Source: a virus. From it: 60,643 nt of DNA. The position numbers were made by a program, and so were the translations under genes. The notes beneath the pieces were generated by a model. The model saw nothing but the letters and a program-made list of their open reading frames with translations. It was not told where the DNA came from and did no database searches. Of this stretch, positions 48,629-58,362 are shown piece by piece. The stretch lies in IMG/VR virus record IMGVR_UViG_3300042261_000916, positions 1 through 60,643 of that record. One strand, written 5' to 3'. The stretch's first letter is position 1. The number at the start of each line of letters is the position of its first letter.

Positions 48629-50854
48629 TTAAGCAGTTAAGTTATTATTCGATGCTATCTGTTGTTTCCCACTTACTACAATAGGATTTATATGTGTTCC
48701 TCCAAATTGACTTAAATTAATAGAAGCACTCGCTGTCTTATTCCACCCATAATCCAATGGTAATTGAAATACATTAACAATGTTTGGAACAATTTGAATA
48801 GATTGAACTTTAGCGATTTCAACTCTTTCTAATAATAATACCAAATTGCCTGTGTTTTGAGGAGTTTGATAAGCATAGTTAATTGTAACTCCTATAGCGT
48901 TTAAATTTGTTATAACAGTATTTATTTGAGCACTACTAAGTCCGGCTTTAATCCATACTACAAGATTTCTATAAGAATCTAATGTTCCCCTAGCTCCTGG
49001 TTGTAATACTGGTATTCCGTCAGCATCGAATTGAGGTGGAATAATATCATTTATGCCCCCACTTCTAGCCGAAGCTATTTGTGCTGATGATTTAGCGTCG
49101 TCTGTTGATACTCCACCTGTGTTTGATGGTGCTTCTTTTAATGCTAAATCTACACTTGTTAAACCAGTTTGAGTAGGTGTAGTAGATGTTGGGACATCCA
49201 AGAATTTAATATTTTCAAATATCTTAAATTTACCTGAATATAATAATGATGAAGTATTATTAGCGTTTAATATAATATAGAAATTATCAAATTTCTCTTT
49301 GTTTATTTGTTTAATAATAGGAATATCTTCTTGAGATACCTTAAATACTACTACTCCCAATTCAAATTTATTTTCGTCTGTTTGAAAATAAATTCCCTTT
49401 TCCACTTGTTTAGTATCAGATTTGAAAACCAAATTCAATGTTCCATTTAATAAAGGTTCACTTAGATTGTATGGTACTATAGGGGATGTAGCATTATCTT
49501 GTTTTGCTATTTGAAACTTAACTACATTATCAAATGGGGTGAGTATTATATTTAATAATCCCATTCCTTTATAATCTCCATTTGTTCCTGGATTGTAATT
49601 ACTTGCCAATATTTTATAATTATTTATAAGTATTGGAAATGGAACTTTAACCAAATTTATATTTGTTACATCATTACTTATTTGTAAATTAGAAACAACT
49701 TTATCATACTTATAATTGTAAATCTTTGGCTGTTGTAAATTATTTACTTGCAATACAGATAATGTTTTACCATATTTTAATAAATTACTTGTTAATCCTA
49801 TAGAAGCAAATCTACTGAAAGAACTACTATCTACTAAATTAACTATTTTCATTTCAACATCAATGGCTGCAGTAGTGTTAGAATATTTTATAATAGGACG
49901 ATATTCTATTTTTTGAGTGAAATTTTCTGTAACTAAATATGTTAATGGAAAACCACTTATGAAGTTTTCTTCATATAAAGTTACAACGTATTCTATGTTT
50001 ATTTGACTACCTTGATCTTCAAGAGTTTTTATAAAATTATCTATTTCTTCGTTGGAATTATTATAGACTGCATATATTTCAAAGAAATCTCCTTGTGTTG
50101 ATTCTTCAATCATAACTCCTAGGGTTTGATATTCTGGTTGAGTTGTAATTGTAGTTCTATATGTATCTCCCATATAAAAATATGGAATTCCAAAGATAGT
50201 TTGTTTAGATGTTATAAAAGAAAATTCAATGTATATTGGAGTATTCATATTCAATCCAATACCGTTTGTTAAATGATCGTTAACACTATCTGGTTCTACT
50301 ATATTTGTATTTGGATTTATTAATCTTTGATTTGATGTAGCATAAACACTAGGAATATTAAATGTTATATATTTGCCCCACTCTTTTTGATTGTAAATAA
50401 ATGGTGTTCCTAGATTCATTAATGTATCTTCAAATATAAGATTACCTCCTGAAGATTGTACTTGTGATTTATCGTAGTAGAAGTTACATAATGGATATAA
50501 TGATTTACCATTATAGTCGTATGCTGATATTTTAAGATAGAAACCATAGTAAGTAGCGAAATTATAATTAGTAGGAAAAAATAAAGTAATTTTATCATAA
50601 AGCATTGGTGCTGTATAATAATTCTGTAATTTAATAAAATTGAATTTAGTTGGATCTACTTTTGAGTATTTTTTAGATGTTGCATCTATTACAAATAAAT
50701 TATTATCAATATTATTAATATTTGTAGTTGATAAAAAATTTCTAGTATTCTTAGTAAGATCTGACCAAATAGTATAATTTTCTGTTATATTTTCGCTACT
50801 ATAATCCCATTCTAAAAGAACATTTGGGTCTAAATTTAGATATTTTGATGCCAT
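48629..50854 (-). CDS. Large beta-rich virion structural protein
   Basis: 741 residues, Asn/Thr/Ile/Tyr-rich (MASKYLNLDPNVLLEWDYSS...), strand-dominated with a Ser/Ala/Gly-rich linker near 590-620 (SSAQIASARSGGINDIIPPQ). Composition resembles the tail proteins at 26569 and 35618. It lies convergent to the collagen-like fibre gene, with the two stops adjacent. A specific name cannot be given; a fibre, adaptor or baseplate component is likely. It has a good AATATATA element upstream. Confidence 0.6.
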   Translation of the reverse strand: MASKYLNLDPNVLLEWDYSSENITENYTIWSDLTKNTRNFLSTTNINNIDNNLFVIDATSKKYSKVDPTKFNFIKLQNYYTAPMLYDKITLFFPTNYNFATYYGFYLKISAYDYNGKSLYPLCNFYYDKSQVQSSGGNLIFEDTLMNLGTPFIYNQKEWGKYITFNIPSVYATSNQRLINPNTNIVEPDSVNDHLTNGIGLNMNTPIYIEFSFITSKQTIFGIPYFYMGDTYRTTITTQPEYQTLGVMIEESTQGDFFEIYAVYNNSNEEIDNFIKTLEDQGSQINIEYVVTLYEENFISGFPLTYLVTENFTQKIEYRPIIKYSNTTAAIDVEMKIVNLVDSSSFSRFASIGLTSNLLKYGKTLSVLQVNNLQQPKIYNYKYDKVVSNLQISNDVTNINLVKVPFPILINNYKILASNYNPGTNGDYKGMGLLNIILTPFDNVVKFQIAKQDNATSPIVPYNLSEPLLNGTLNLVFKSDTKQVEKGIYFQTDENKFELGVVVFKVSQEDIPIIKQINKEKFDNFYIILNANNTSSLLYSGKFKIFENIKFLDVPTSTTPTQTGLTSVDLALKEAPSNTGGVSTDDAKSSAQIASARSGGINDIIPPQFDADGIPVLQPGARGTLDSYRNLVVWIKAGLSSAQINTVITNLNAIGVTINYAYQTPQNTGNLVLLLERVEIAKVQSIQIVPNIVNVFQLPLDYGWNKTASASINLSQFGGTHINPIVVSGKQQIASNNNLTA

Positions 50855-50872
50855 TTTATATGATTTCTTTTT

Positions 50873-50890
50873 CGTTATATATTAAAAACG
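50873..50890 (-). promoter_or_regulatory. AATATATAACG late-promoter-like element
   Basis: On the minus strand CGTTTTTAATATATAACG precedes the ATG at 50854 by 18 nt. Confidence 0.55.
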
Positions 50891-50904
50891 ACATCACACA
50901 AAAT

Positions 50905-50938
50905 AAAAAACCCCTCATAAAAAATGAAGGGTCTTTTA
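50905..50938 (-). terminator. Rho-independent terminator of the lipoprotein gene
   Basis: On the minus strand GACCCTTCAT pairs imperfectly with ATGAGGGGTT around a T loop, followed by TTTTTATTT. Confidence 0.65.
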
Positions 50939-50941
50939 TTT

Positions 50942-51940
50942 TTACCTACGACCACCGCCGCCACCGTGACTTCCTCCTCCGCCTCCGCCACTTCTCATTC
51001 CTCCGCCACCACCGAAACCACCGGCAGATCTACCAGGCGATGATGAAGGAACAGGACTTCTCATTGGAGTTGAAGAATTAACCCTATTGCCTCTACTTGT
51101 ATTTGTTCTTTGTGCTCCACCATTATAATTTCCATTATTACTTGGACTTCTATAATTCTGTGGAGATGGAGAACTACTTTGTCTAGTATTCTGTTGAGAT
51201 GGTGAATTATATCCCCTATTAGTAGGTGCAGTGCTTCTTGGTGGAGTATAATATCTATTATTATTTATATATTCTCTACTACTCTTTGCTTCACGATAAG
51301 CAGGATAAGAATAACTTTGAACACTTCTTTGATATTTAGGTTGAACTTGAGTTCTAGTATTTGCTACTCTTGAATTCACTCTCTGTTGAACTGATCTACT
51401 ATTTCTATATAAACTATTTGTATTTGAATTATACAAAGCGGGATTCCTTTTACCATAGTAGTATCCATTATGCCCGTTATGCCAACCGTCATGACCATTA
51501 TGCCATCCATGTCCATGATGCCAATAATCGTGATGGTAATGTCCGTAATACGGATACCCCCAACCATAACCATAGTATGAATATGGATTATACCATCCCC
51601 AACAATAGTAGTAATATGGTGTATAATAAAAATAAGGATTATACCATCCCCAATTGTAATATCCATAATAGTAAGGACTATAAATGGAAACATAATAAGG
51701 ACTTGGATCCAATATGTTTACATAAAATGTTGTTTTAGAATCGTATGATGTTCCATATCCTAAAGATTCATCATAATACATTGTTGTATCTTTAGGGGTT
51801 GTTGTGTCTTGAACGATTTCTTTATTTTGTGTATAAACATCGTCCGTGTAATAAGACTGACTTCTCACAATGCTCTTTGTTGAAGAACAACTTGAAAGAA
51901 TTAACATAGCCGAAGCTAAGAATAAAAAAATCTTTTTCAT
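50942..51940 (-). CDS. Bacteroidetes-type lipoprotein with Tyr/Trp/His-rich and Gly-rich low-complexity tail
   Basis: 332 residues. MKKIFLFLASAMLILSSCSS is a lipoprotein signal peptide with lipobox LSSC, so Cys18 would be lipidated. The mature part has a Tyr/Trp/Gly-rich stretch (YYYGYYNWGWYNPYFYY), a His-rich stretch (HYHHDYWHHGHGWHNGH), then a Ser/Asn/Arg-rich and Gly-rich end. Similar low-complexity lipoproteins are common in Bacteroidetes chromosomes. It is host-derived in look and could be expressed in the infected cell, for example to alter the surface. It has its own terminator. No tag. Confidence 0.75.
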   Translation of the reverse strand: MKKIFLFLASAMLILSSCSSTKSIVRSQSYYTDDVYTQNKEIVQDTTTPKDTTMYYDESLGYGTSYDSKTTFYVNILDPSPYYVSIYSPYYYGYYNWGWYNPYFYYTPYYYYCWGWYNPYSYYGYGWGYPYYGHYHHDYWHHGHGWHNGHDGWHNGHNGYYYGKRNPALYNSNTNSLYRNSRSVQQRVNSRVANTRTQVQPKYQRSVQSYSYPAYREAKSSREYINNNRYYTPPRSTAPTNRGYNSPSQQNTRQSSSPSPQNYRSPSNNGNYNGGAQRTNTSRGNRVNSSTPMRSPVPSSSPGRSAGGFGGGGGMRSGGGGGGSHGGGGGRR

Positions 51941-51971
51941 GGGTTTTCTTTTATTTATAATATAACAATTA

Positions 51972-52595
51972 TTATGCCGGTTTTAGTTCGTTTGTGACTA
52001 TTTTTTTATACATCCAATGATCATCCGAAGTAACATGCCCTTCCCTGACCCACTTAGCCACACATCTATCAAAATCTTCAAAAGGAAAAGCATCAGCGAC
52101 TCTAACAACAAATCCTTCTTGAATATCAGTATTTACCTTAAAATTTTCTATAAATTCTTTATTATAAATTCCTCTCCAAAGAACTGGGACAGTGTCTAAT
52201 CCTAAGAAATCGCAAAAAGTAACAGTATCGTCCCAAGACAAACAAATATCATTCTCGTCCCAAATAGAGAATACCATAAAATAAGAAGAAAGGTTTTTAT
52301 AATGTAAGGAGTGTTTAGCATACAAATTTTCTCCACAAATTTTCCAACCTGTAGGAATTTCGTATTTCATACTTCCCCATAAACCTTTAACCCAATGACG
52401 TGATGGATGATCTCCACTATCTAATGAACGTGCGTGGATGCAATCATTCATCATTGTGCACGACTCCCCGTCCATTTTCTCGCTAACGACAATCTCTTTC
52501 CCTTCGAAGAAAGATATGTCTGAATGTATTTTGTCGTCACTTGTGGCTCCTGGACTAAAAGGAACATGAAACGTTCTAGGATATTTTCTTTTCAT
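51972..52595 (-). CDS. RNA ligase (Rnl2-like nucleotidyltransferase)
   Basis: 207 residues. VVSEKMDGESCTM near residue 34 is the nucleotidyl-accepting Lys motif I (KxDGE). GWKICGENLYAKHSLHY near 82 is motif III, FMVFSIWDE the following strand, EGFVVRVAD near 160 motif IV and AKWVREGH near 178 motif V. It is the catalytic core of the ATP-dependent RNA ligase/capping superfamily, shorter than T4 Rnl2 (334), so it lacks the C-terminal domain. Likely seals or repairs RNA such as tRNA cleaved in defence. The start overlaps the nuclease remnant. Confidence 0.85.
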   Translation of the reverse strand: MKRKYPRTFHVPFSPGATSDDKIHSDISFFEGKEIVVSEKMDGESCTMMNDCIHARSLDSGDHPSRHWVKGLWGSMKYEIPTGWKICGENLYAKHSLHYKNLSSYFMVFSIWDENDICLSWDDTVTFCDFLGLDTVPVLWRGIYNKEFIENFKVNTDIQEGFVVRVADAFPFEDFDRCVAKWVREGHVTSDDHWMYKKIVTNELKPA

Positions 52596-52855
52596 TTTCT
52601 TTTATTTTATTTATGATAAAATCTAATATATTATTTTTATTCTCTTTTATTTCTTTCTCCCAAATATATATTATTTTGTAACCTTTGCTTTCTGCTAAAA
52701 TTTTTTTATTATAATCTTTTTCCCATAAATCTTTGGCTATTACACTTTTAAATGGGTGTGGAAGAATGTCATTAGCTTTATAAAATAAGTGGATTAGCGT
52801 GCCAAAAATCACCATTAACTTCTATTAATATATTAGTATTCGTTATTTTTATATC
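52576..52855 (-). pseudogene. Decayed copy of a Vsr-type homing endonuclease (C-terminal fragment, frameshifted)
   Basis: Two frames together match the C-terminal 80 residues of the intact gene next to it. The first frame reads DIKITNTNILIEVNGDFWHANPLI then stops. A shifted frame continues LFYKANDILPHPFKSVIAKDLWEKDYNKK and ILAESKGYKIIYIWEKEI. The intact copy has NILIDVNSDIWHANPSIYKENDK, IWERDLSKRKIAESYGYSVFYIWESDI. The fragment lacks its first 220 residues and has a one-base shift, so it is dead. Confidence 0.75.
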
Positions 52856-52892
52856 GCAAATTTACGTCATTTTAGACTAATAAAAAAATAAA

Positions 52893-53816
52893 CTATTTAA
52901 TTAAGATAGACTTGATTAATTCCATCATTCCTATATCATCTAAATCTTTTATATCAGATTCCCAAATGTAAAATACAGAATATCCATATGATTCGGCTAT
53001 TTTTCTTTTAGAAAGATCTCTTTCCCATATGGTTTTGGCTTTAACTTTTTTAAAAGGAAATTTCAATTTATCATTTTCTTTATAAATAGAAGGATTAGCG
53101 TGCCATATATCACTATTTACATCTATAAGAATATTGTTCATTTTTATATCAAATGGCTTTCTTCCAACTAGAAATCTTTTTGTATATGTCATATTTAGTT
53201 TATCAAGACATCCAGTTACTTTAGATTCCAATGAAGAATAAATCTTATCCATTAGATAATCTTTTTGTTCGTCAGATAATTCTAACCAATATTTGTAACA
53301 AATCTTATATAAGTTTCTTAGATCTTTTTTAACATTATCATCTATTTCATTACTAGATAGATTTATTGGGTCAGATAATATAAGATCTCTCAGACGTATA
53401 AAATTGTCTATGTTTTCTTTTATGTTGAATTTTCTGCGTGTTTTCTTGTCTTTTATTACTTGAAGTTTTGATATGTTATCAACACCATATTTATTAAGAC
53501 AAGTTCTTTTATACTTTGTTATTGAAATTTCTTTAGAACTAGACTTCATAGTTCTCTTCTTTATATTGAAGTGATCTAGTAAGAATATTATATTCTTATA
53601 ACTAATCTTATAATCTCTCTTAATATCAGGCAAACTCTTAAGTTTTACCACATATTCATCAAATAAGTTATTCTTGTTGCTTATTATTGGAAAGTTGTAA
53701 GATAAGTATTCGAATTTTATACCTTCTTTAGTCCATACTTTCATGTTTTTCTTACATCTATAAATATGGCGTCCATCATATCGATTAATCCTATTTTTAC
53801 AAAAAGGGCAATGCAT
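52893..53816 (-). CDS. Vsr-type (I-Bth0305I-like) homing endonuclease
   Basis: 307 residues. An N-terminal zinc finger (MHCPFCKNRINRYDGRHIYRCKK) is followed by helical DNA-binding regions, with YKRTCLNKYGVDNISKLQVIKDK near 105 typical of NUMOD-like phage nucleases. A C-terminal Vsr-like catalytic domain follows (FDIKMNNILIDVNSDIWHANP with the key Asp and WH, then AESYGYSVFYIWESDI). It looks intact. It sits between RNA ligase and tail sheath genes, next to a decayed paralogue, consistent with repeated invasion of this site. Confidence 0.8.
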   Translation of the reverse strand: MHCPFCKNRINRYDGRHIYRCKKNMKVWTKEGIKFEYLSYNFPIISNKNNLFDEYVVKLKSLPDIKRDYKISYKNIIFLLDHFNIKKRTMKSSSKEISITKYKRTCLNKYGVDNISKLQVIKDKKTRRKFNIKENIDNFIRLRDLILSDPINLSSNEIDDNVKKDLRNLYKICYKYWLELSDEQKDYLMDKIYSSLESKVTGCLDKLNMTYTKRFLVGRKPFDIKMNNILIDVNSDIWHANPSIYKENDKLKFPFKKVKAKTIWERDLSKRKIAESYGYSVFYIWESDIKDLDDIGMMELIKSILIK

Positions 53817-53894
53817 ATCGACTAGTATATATAAATAGTAAGAAGTTGGATTACTTCCTATTTTTCAGTAAGAAAAACATCGAAAAATGAGAAA

Positions 53895-53911
53895 TTTAAT
53901 AATATATATAG
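53895..53911 (+). promoter_or_regulatory. AATATATATAG promoter-like element before the sheath gene
   Basis: TTTAATAATATATATAG lies about 54 nt before the ATG at 53966. The rest of 53817-53965 is AT-rich spacer with no other feature seen; a TATATATAAATAG on the opposite orientation near 53823 may serve the nuclease gene. Confidence 0.4.
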
Positions 53912-53965
53912 TATTAAACGTATAAATAATATGTTTCTTACATATTAAAAAATAATTTAAAAAAC

Positions 53966-56900
53966 ATGCCAATAAGTAACAAAGATTTAGGAAAGTACAA
54001 ACGTCCAGGCATATTTATTGAAGAAATTGATTTATCAATTATATCACGTCCAGTTCAGGAAGTGTTAATAAATTTAGTGCCAGGGTTTTCTAAGAAAGGA
54101 CCTTTTAATAAGCCTGTATTAGTAAATGACCCACAAACGTTTGAAGACATTTTTGGCCCAGTAGATAAGAATCTAGAAAACAAAGGGTCATACTTCCATA
54201 GAACTGTTGAGGATATGTTAACGGTAGGTCCAATTTGGGCTCTTAACTTATTAGCTACTGATCCAAATAGAGATACTCTCCAATGGGAATCTATTTCAGT
54301 CGCTGCTCAATACGATAATGGCCCAGTTAATACAGCCGGTTATGAATATTTCTTTAATCGTCAGGATTTCTGGGAAAGAGATGTAGAATCTTTCATGGAT
54401 ATAGTAGATGAAGCTTATGCAACTAATCCAAACCAACCAAATCCAGCTCACGATTTGTTCAGTATCACCAACATGGGAGATAAAACAGTCACAGTATGGA
54501 CATTCAAATCATCTATCACTGGATTTGACGTCTCAGCTGAGAGTTGGTATGGTGGAGCAGATAAAGTTCCTTTGTTTATGAATCCAAAAGATTATATATC
54601 AGATTATATGATTAGCGTACTATCTGTTGTTGGAGACTACACAGATTACGCGACTTTAAGCAAAGACCCATATTGGGGACAATATTTCAATACAAACGGT
54701 CTTCTTAAAGCACAAGTTCAAAATTTTGTAAGCGATAGATTAACAACTGTCAACGCTTATTATGATGTTTGTTTAATTCCAAACTTTAGAGATACATCAG
54801 GATTAGATATGTATATTAAGAATGTTATTAATTCAAATACAGACAAGACAGGATTATTCTGTTATTATAATGAAGACGTTCTCCTTAACGCAGATTTCTA
54901 TAAAGGAAATATTGATACAATTGGTCAAACACTGGTTGTAACAGAAGACCCTTTGAATGATATTTACGAGAAGAAGAATATCAATTTCATGTCTTACAAA
55001 ACAAATATTGGTGAAAATATAACATATACCGAGCAACTATTAGACGACGTTGGAAATCCATTTGGTAACTATGGGGCAGATTTATCTGTTGCTTATTATG
55101 GCGATAGAACAGGTATTAATACAAATTGGTACACAAATATAGCACCAACAACAGGAAGCACATATTCGTATGTTATTTCTTCGGCTTCAGCCACAAACAT
55201 AGTTTTAACTGATGTTACAGGTATTGAAGCAAATGATGTTGTTTATTTTAGCAACTCATTTGGGCCTGTTGATAGTGCAACTCCATATTATGTATTAACA
55301 GCTACAGTAGCTACATCTGGTATTACAGTTTCTACAACGAAGGGTGGACCTACTCTTGGTGGATTTACATCACCAACTAGACCAACTTTTGTTTATAGTT
55401 TGAAACAAAAATACTATGATGGAATTGGCGACGGTCTTGGTAATTTCTTCACTTATAATATTGGAGAACAATATATTCTAACGAATAATGGTAGTTATTC
55501 TCCACTATTCTTTGAGCCTCTTGTTATTAGCAACAGTGCTCAAACAACGGGATATAGTAGATATGATGTTGTATATTTAAGTACAGATAATACTACAATT
55601 CACACAGTTAAGGGAAATCAGGTTATTGGAACAACTCCAAGCAAACCAAATTTCTTATTGAGTAATGCCAATACAATAATTCTTGGATATGTTAAACTAC
55701 AATACACTTTAGTAGCAAGCGTTACACCAACACTAACAATGACATGGTATCCAACTACAGTAAATTACTATAATGTTAGTGGTAGTTATAAAGTTTTAGC
55801 TCCAACTACTGAAGTAACAGCAGTTTCTGGAGTTACAACAGGTGGTGTTAAATATCTTGATTTATATTTTGTTGGAACATCAGGTTCAACTGATTATACA
55901 AATTATGATAAATTGAGGAGAAATAAAATATTTACAGAAATTTATACTGCGGCTTTAACTGGTAAATCAGTTATTATAAACAGAGTAGATGGTACTAAAT
56001 ATTCAATTAATGCTACTGTATATGAACCGACCGCTACAAAAGATGGTCATATGATTATATTCTTTGATACATTAGGTAGCACAAATCCATTCGAATATTA
56101 TAATGTATCAACTGGCGGATTCTTAATTTACTACATAGACTATGAACTTGTTCTAGTTCCATCAACAACAAATCTTGAATATTTAATAACAACAAAGAAA
56201 GAAGTATCTGATCTTCCAAATAATTATGGTATAGTTGCTAAATATTCTACATTATATTTGGATTACTACAATGGTAATTTAAATGATGGAGATTATATTT
56301 TCTTCAATAATGATAGTGGACAAACTACTAGAATATATTTGAAAATGTGGTTAGATATAGATAAGAATTTGACCATAGGATTCTCAAGTGGTCCAGAAAC
56401 ACAACCAGATACAATTTTATCACAAGTTGACATCAATTATAATTCTGAACTTATTGTTTATTCCGATACTGGTAGTTATAAACAGACATTAGAAATCGAT
56501 AATACAAGTTATATTACGGATTTCACCAATGTAACGTATGTCTATGTCGATAAGACAAGATATTCCGAAGTAACTAAGGGCTGGTACTTAGACGCATATT
56601 ATGATACTTCATATTATGATGCACCAGGCGAAGGTTATATTTTAGGAGCAGTTCCTAGAAAATTAGTTCGTATCACAAGCACAGTTATAGATACTGTAGA
56701 TCCAACTAAAAAAATCTTATACGCTGATGGCCCTATTAGAATATTATCTAATATAAGTGGTTCAACAACTGATTATTATACAACAGCTAGAATGTCAATT
56801 GATAATTATGTTACTGAATATAATGGTTTAGCTATGAAGCCTTTCGTAGTAAGTCCAGAATCTATTCCTAATGGAACAGATGCTAGATTAGATACAATCA

Positions 56901-57862
56901 TGTCTGTTATGGGTAAGAATACAAATCTTGCAAAGGGTTTAGCCAATAAGAATAGAATTACTTGGAGATATTTAATTGATTCTTTCGGTTTAGGTTTAAC
57001 TCACAACTCAAAACAAGAATTTGTTGATGTTTGCGGTATGAAACTTAACTGTCTTGGTTTCATTAATATGCCAAGTGCAAGACAATTCAAAACATCAATA
57101 AATCCAAGTTTCACTAACGATGATAGAACTCTTAATACAGAATATATCAAAGAAGGTGGAAATCCAGATAAGAATCCAATATTTACATATTCGTTCGGAG
57201 ATGGTAAGGGTATGAGTTGTGTTGGTTACTTCTTCCCATACATCAAAGATGTAAATGATTCAAGTAAATTTATTCCACCAGCAGCAAAAGTTGCTAAAGC
57301 TTATATGGCAAAATTTACCGGTGGATTAGGAAATGCTTATCCATGGCAAATCATAGCAGGTCCACAATTCTCATTAATGGGTGAAGTTGCTGCTACAGAA
57401 ATCAGATTTACAAATGAAGATCTCGAAAACATGTACGCGATGGGAGCAAATCCAATTGTTTACTCTCTCAATAGAGGATATAATATCAATTCAGAGAACT
57501 CAGCTCAGGTTTACCCACTAAGTTCATTGAGTTATATTCACTCAAGAGAAGTTTTAATCGAACTTGAAAATAGACTTTATGATATGTTACTTAACTATCA
57601 CTGGAGATTTAATACTCCTGAAATTAGAGCTGAAATCAAGTTTAGAGCAGATCAAATTTGTAAAGAAATGTTAGATTCTAACGCACTCTATGATTTCAAA
57701 AATGTTTGCGACAAGACAAATAACACCGATTACATCATAGATCTACAAATGGGAGTACTTGATACATATATCGAAATCATTAAGGGTATGGGTATCATCG
57801 TAAATAACATCACAATCCTTAAAAAAGGAACAATAGCATCTGGTGGTTTCTTACCAGCATAA
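53966..57862 (+). CDS. Tail sheath protein (T4 gp18-like)
   Basis: 1298 residues, about twice T4 gp18 (659). The N-terminus KDLGKYKRPGIFIEEIDLS and VPGFSKKGPFNKPVLVNDPQTFEDIFGPVDKNL is the sheath signature. The conserved C-terminal domain runs from about residue 1000 (RITWRYLIDSFGLGL, AAKVAKAYMAKFTGG, YSLNRGYNINSENSAQVYP, SYIHSREVLIELENRLYDML, DTYIEIIKGMGIIVNNITIL). Between them about 600 residues of Thr/Ser/Tyr-rich beta sequence form large insertions that would protrude from the sheath surface. The contracting sheath drives injection. A UUCG hairpin follows the gene. No tag. Confidence 0.93.
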   Translation: MPISNKDLGKYKRPGIFIEEIDLSIISRPVQEVLINLVPGFSKKGPFNKPVLVNDPQTFEDIFGPVDKNLENKGSYFHRTVEDMLTVGPIWALNLLATDPNRDTLQWESISVAAQYDNGPVNTAGYEYFFNRQDFWERDVESFMDIVDEAYATNPNQPNPAHDLFSITNMGDKTVTVWTFKSSITGFDVSAESWYGGADKVPLFMNPKDYISDYMISVLSVVGDYTDYATLSKDPYWGQYFNTNGLLKAQVQNFVSDRLTTVNAYYDVCLIPNFRDTSGLDMYIKNVINSNTDKTGLFCYYNEDVLLNADFYKGNIDTIGQTLVVTEDPLNDIYEKKNINFMSYKTNIGENITYTEQLLDDVGNPFGNYGADLSVAYYGDRTGINTNWYTNIAPTTGSTYSYVISSASATNIVLTDVTGIEANDVVYFSNSFGPVDSATPYYVLTATVATSGITVSTTKGGPTLGGFTSPTRPTFVYSLKQKYYDGIGDGLGNFFTYNIGEQYILTNNGSYSPLFFEPLVISNSAQTTGYSRYDVVYLSTDNTTIHTVKGNQVIGTTPSKPNFLLSNANTIILGYVKLQYTLVASVTPTLTMTWYPTTVNYYNVSGSYKVLAPTTEVTAVSGVTTGGVKYLDLYFVGTSGSTDYTNYDKLRRNKIFTEIYTAALTGKSVIINRVDGTKYSINATVYEPTATKDGHMIIFFDTLGSTNPFEYYNVSTGGFLIYYIDYELVLVPSTTNLEYLITTKKEVSDLPNNYGIVAKYSTLYLDYYNGNLNDGDYIFFNNDSGQTTRIYLKMWLDIDKNLTIGFSSGPETQPDTILSQVDINYNSELIVYSDTGSYKQTLEIDNTSYITDFTNVTYVYVDKTRYSEVTKGWYLDAYYDTSYYDAPGEGYILGAVPRKLVRITSTVIDTVDPTKKILYADGPIRILSNISGSTTDYYTTARMSIDNYVTEYNGLAMKPFVVSPESIPNGTDARLDTIMSVMGKNTNLAKGLANKNRITWRYLIDSFGLGLTHNSKQEFVDVCGMKLNCLGFINMPSARQFKTSINPSFTNDDRTLNTEYIKEGGNPDKNPIFTYSFGDGKGMSCVGYFFPYIKDVNDSSKFIPPAAKVAKAYMAKFTGGLGNAYPWQIIAGPQFSLMGEVAATEIRFTNEDLENMYAMGANPIVYSLNRGYNINSENSAQVYPLSSLSYIHSREVLIELENRLYDMLLNYHWRFNTPEIRAEIKFRADQICKEMLDSNALYDFKNVCDKTNNTDYIIDLQMGVLDTYIEIIKGMGIIVNNITILKKGTIASGGFLPA

Positions 57863-57872
57863 TGTTAAAAAC

Positions 57873-57905
57873 AATGGAGAGAACTTCGGTTCTCTCCATT
57901 TAATT
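57873..57905 (+). terminator. 12-bp UUCG hairpin after the sheath gene
   Basis: AATGGAGAGAAC, TTCG, GTTCTCTCCATT: a perfect stem closed by a C(UUCG)G tetraloop. Only a weak T tract follows, so it may act in mRNA 3'-end stabilisation or partial termination. Confidence 0.7.
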
Positions 57906-57920
57906 AAAAAAAATTGAAAT

Positions 57921-58289
57921 ATGAAAATCAAACATTTGAAAACATTTGAAAATTTTGAAAAGCTAAATGAGCAGATAAAATTGAATAAATCAAATGTTAC
58001 CTACGAATATTCAGAAGATGAGATAACTATAAATTGTCCAATGACAAAAATTCATAAAGAAATAATTCTAAAATTTGGCAGAGGAGAATCTATATTTCCA
58101 AGACTCACATTAAAATCTGCTTTTAAAAAAGATACATGGAATATGGAAAAATTACCATATATAAATGATTTATATAAATTAGGATTAATTATGAATGGTC
58201 CATTGGAAGATGGATATAGCAAACTAACTGAAAAAGGAAGAGAATATTTTGAGTTTTTAAATGAAAATAATTTAGAAGAAGAAGAATAA
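57921..58289 (+). CDS. Small protein with targeting-like N-terminus between sheath and tube genes
   Basis: 122 residues. MKIKHLKTFENFEKLNEQIK resembles the N-terminal signal with a late cut (LNE/Q). The rest is alpha/beta (VTYEYSEDEITINCPMTKIHKEIILKFG) and ends with a winged-helix-like stretch (YINDLYKLGLIMNGPLEDGYSKLTEKGREYFEFL). A small DNA-binding head protein is possible. There is no tag, though the last residues are acidic (NNLEEEE). Confidence 0.6.
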   Translation: MKIKHLKTFENFEKLNEQIKLNKSNVTYEYSEDEITINCPMTKIHKEIILKFGRGESIFPRLTLKSAFKKDTWNMEKLPYINDLYKLGLIMNGPLEDGYSKLTEKGREYFEFLNENNLEEEE

Positions 58290-58315
58290 AAAAAATATAT
58301 CGAGGAACAGTAGTA

Positions 58316-58329
58316 ACATTAATATATAC
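58316..58329 (+). promoter_or_regulatory. AATATATAC promoter-like element before the tail tube gene
   Basis: ACATTAATATATAC lies 33 nt before the ATG at 58363. Confidence 0.4.
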
Positions 58330-58362
58330 TAGTAAAGATATAAAAAAATAATAATAATAAAC

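Noticed and set aside
51361-51738. Open frames on both strands inside the lipoprotein gene
   Set aside because: They are alternative readings of the low-complexity Tyr/His/Gly codons; only the minus frame with a lipoprotein signal peptide is credible.
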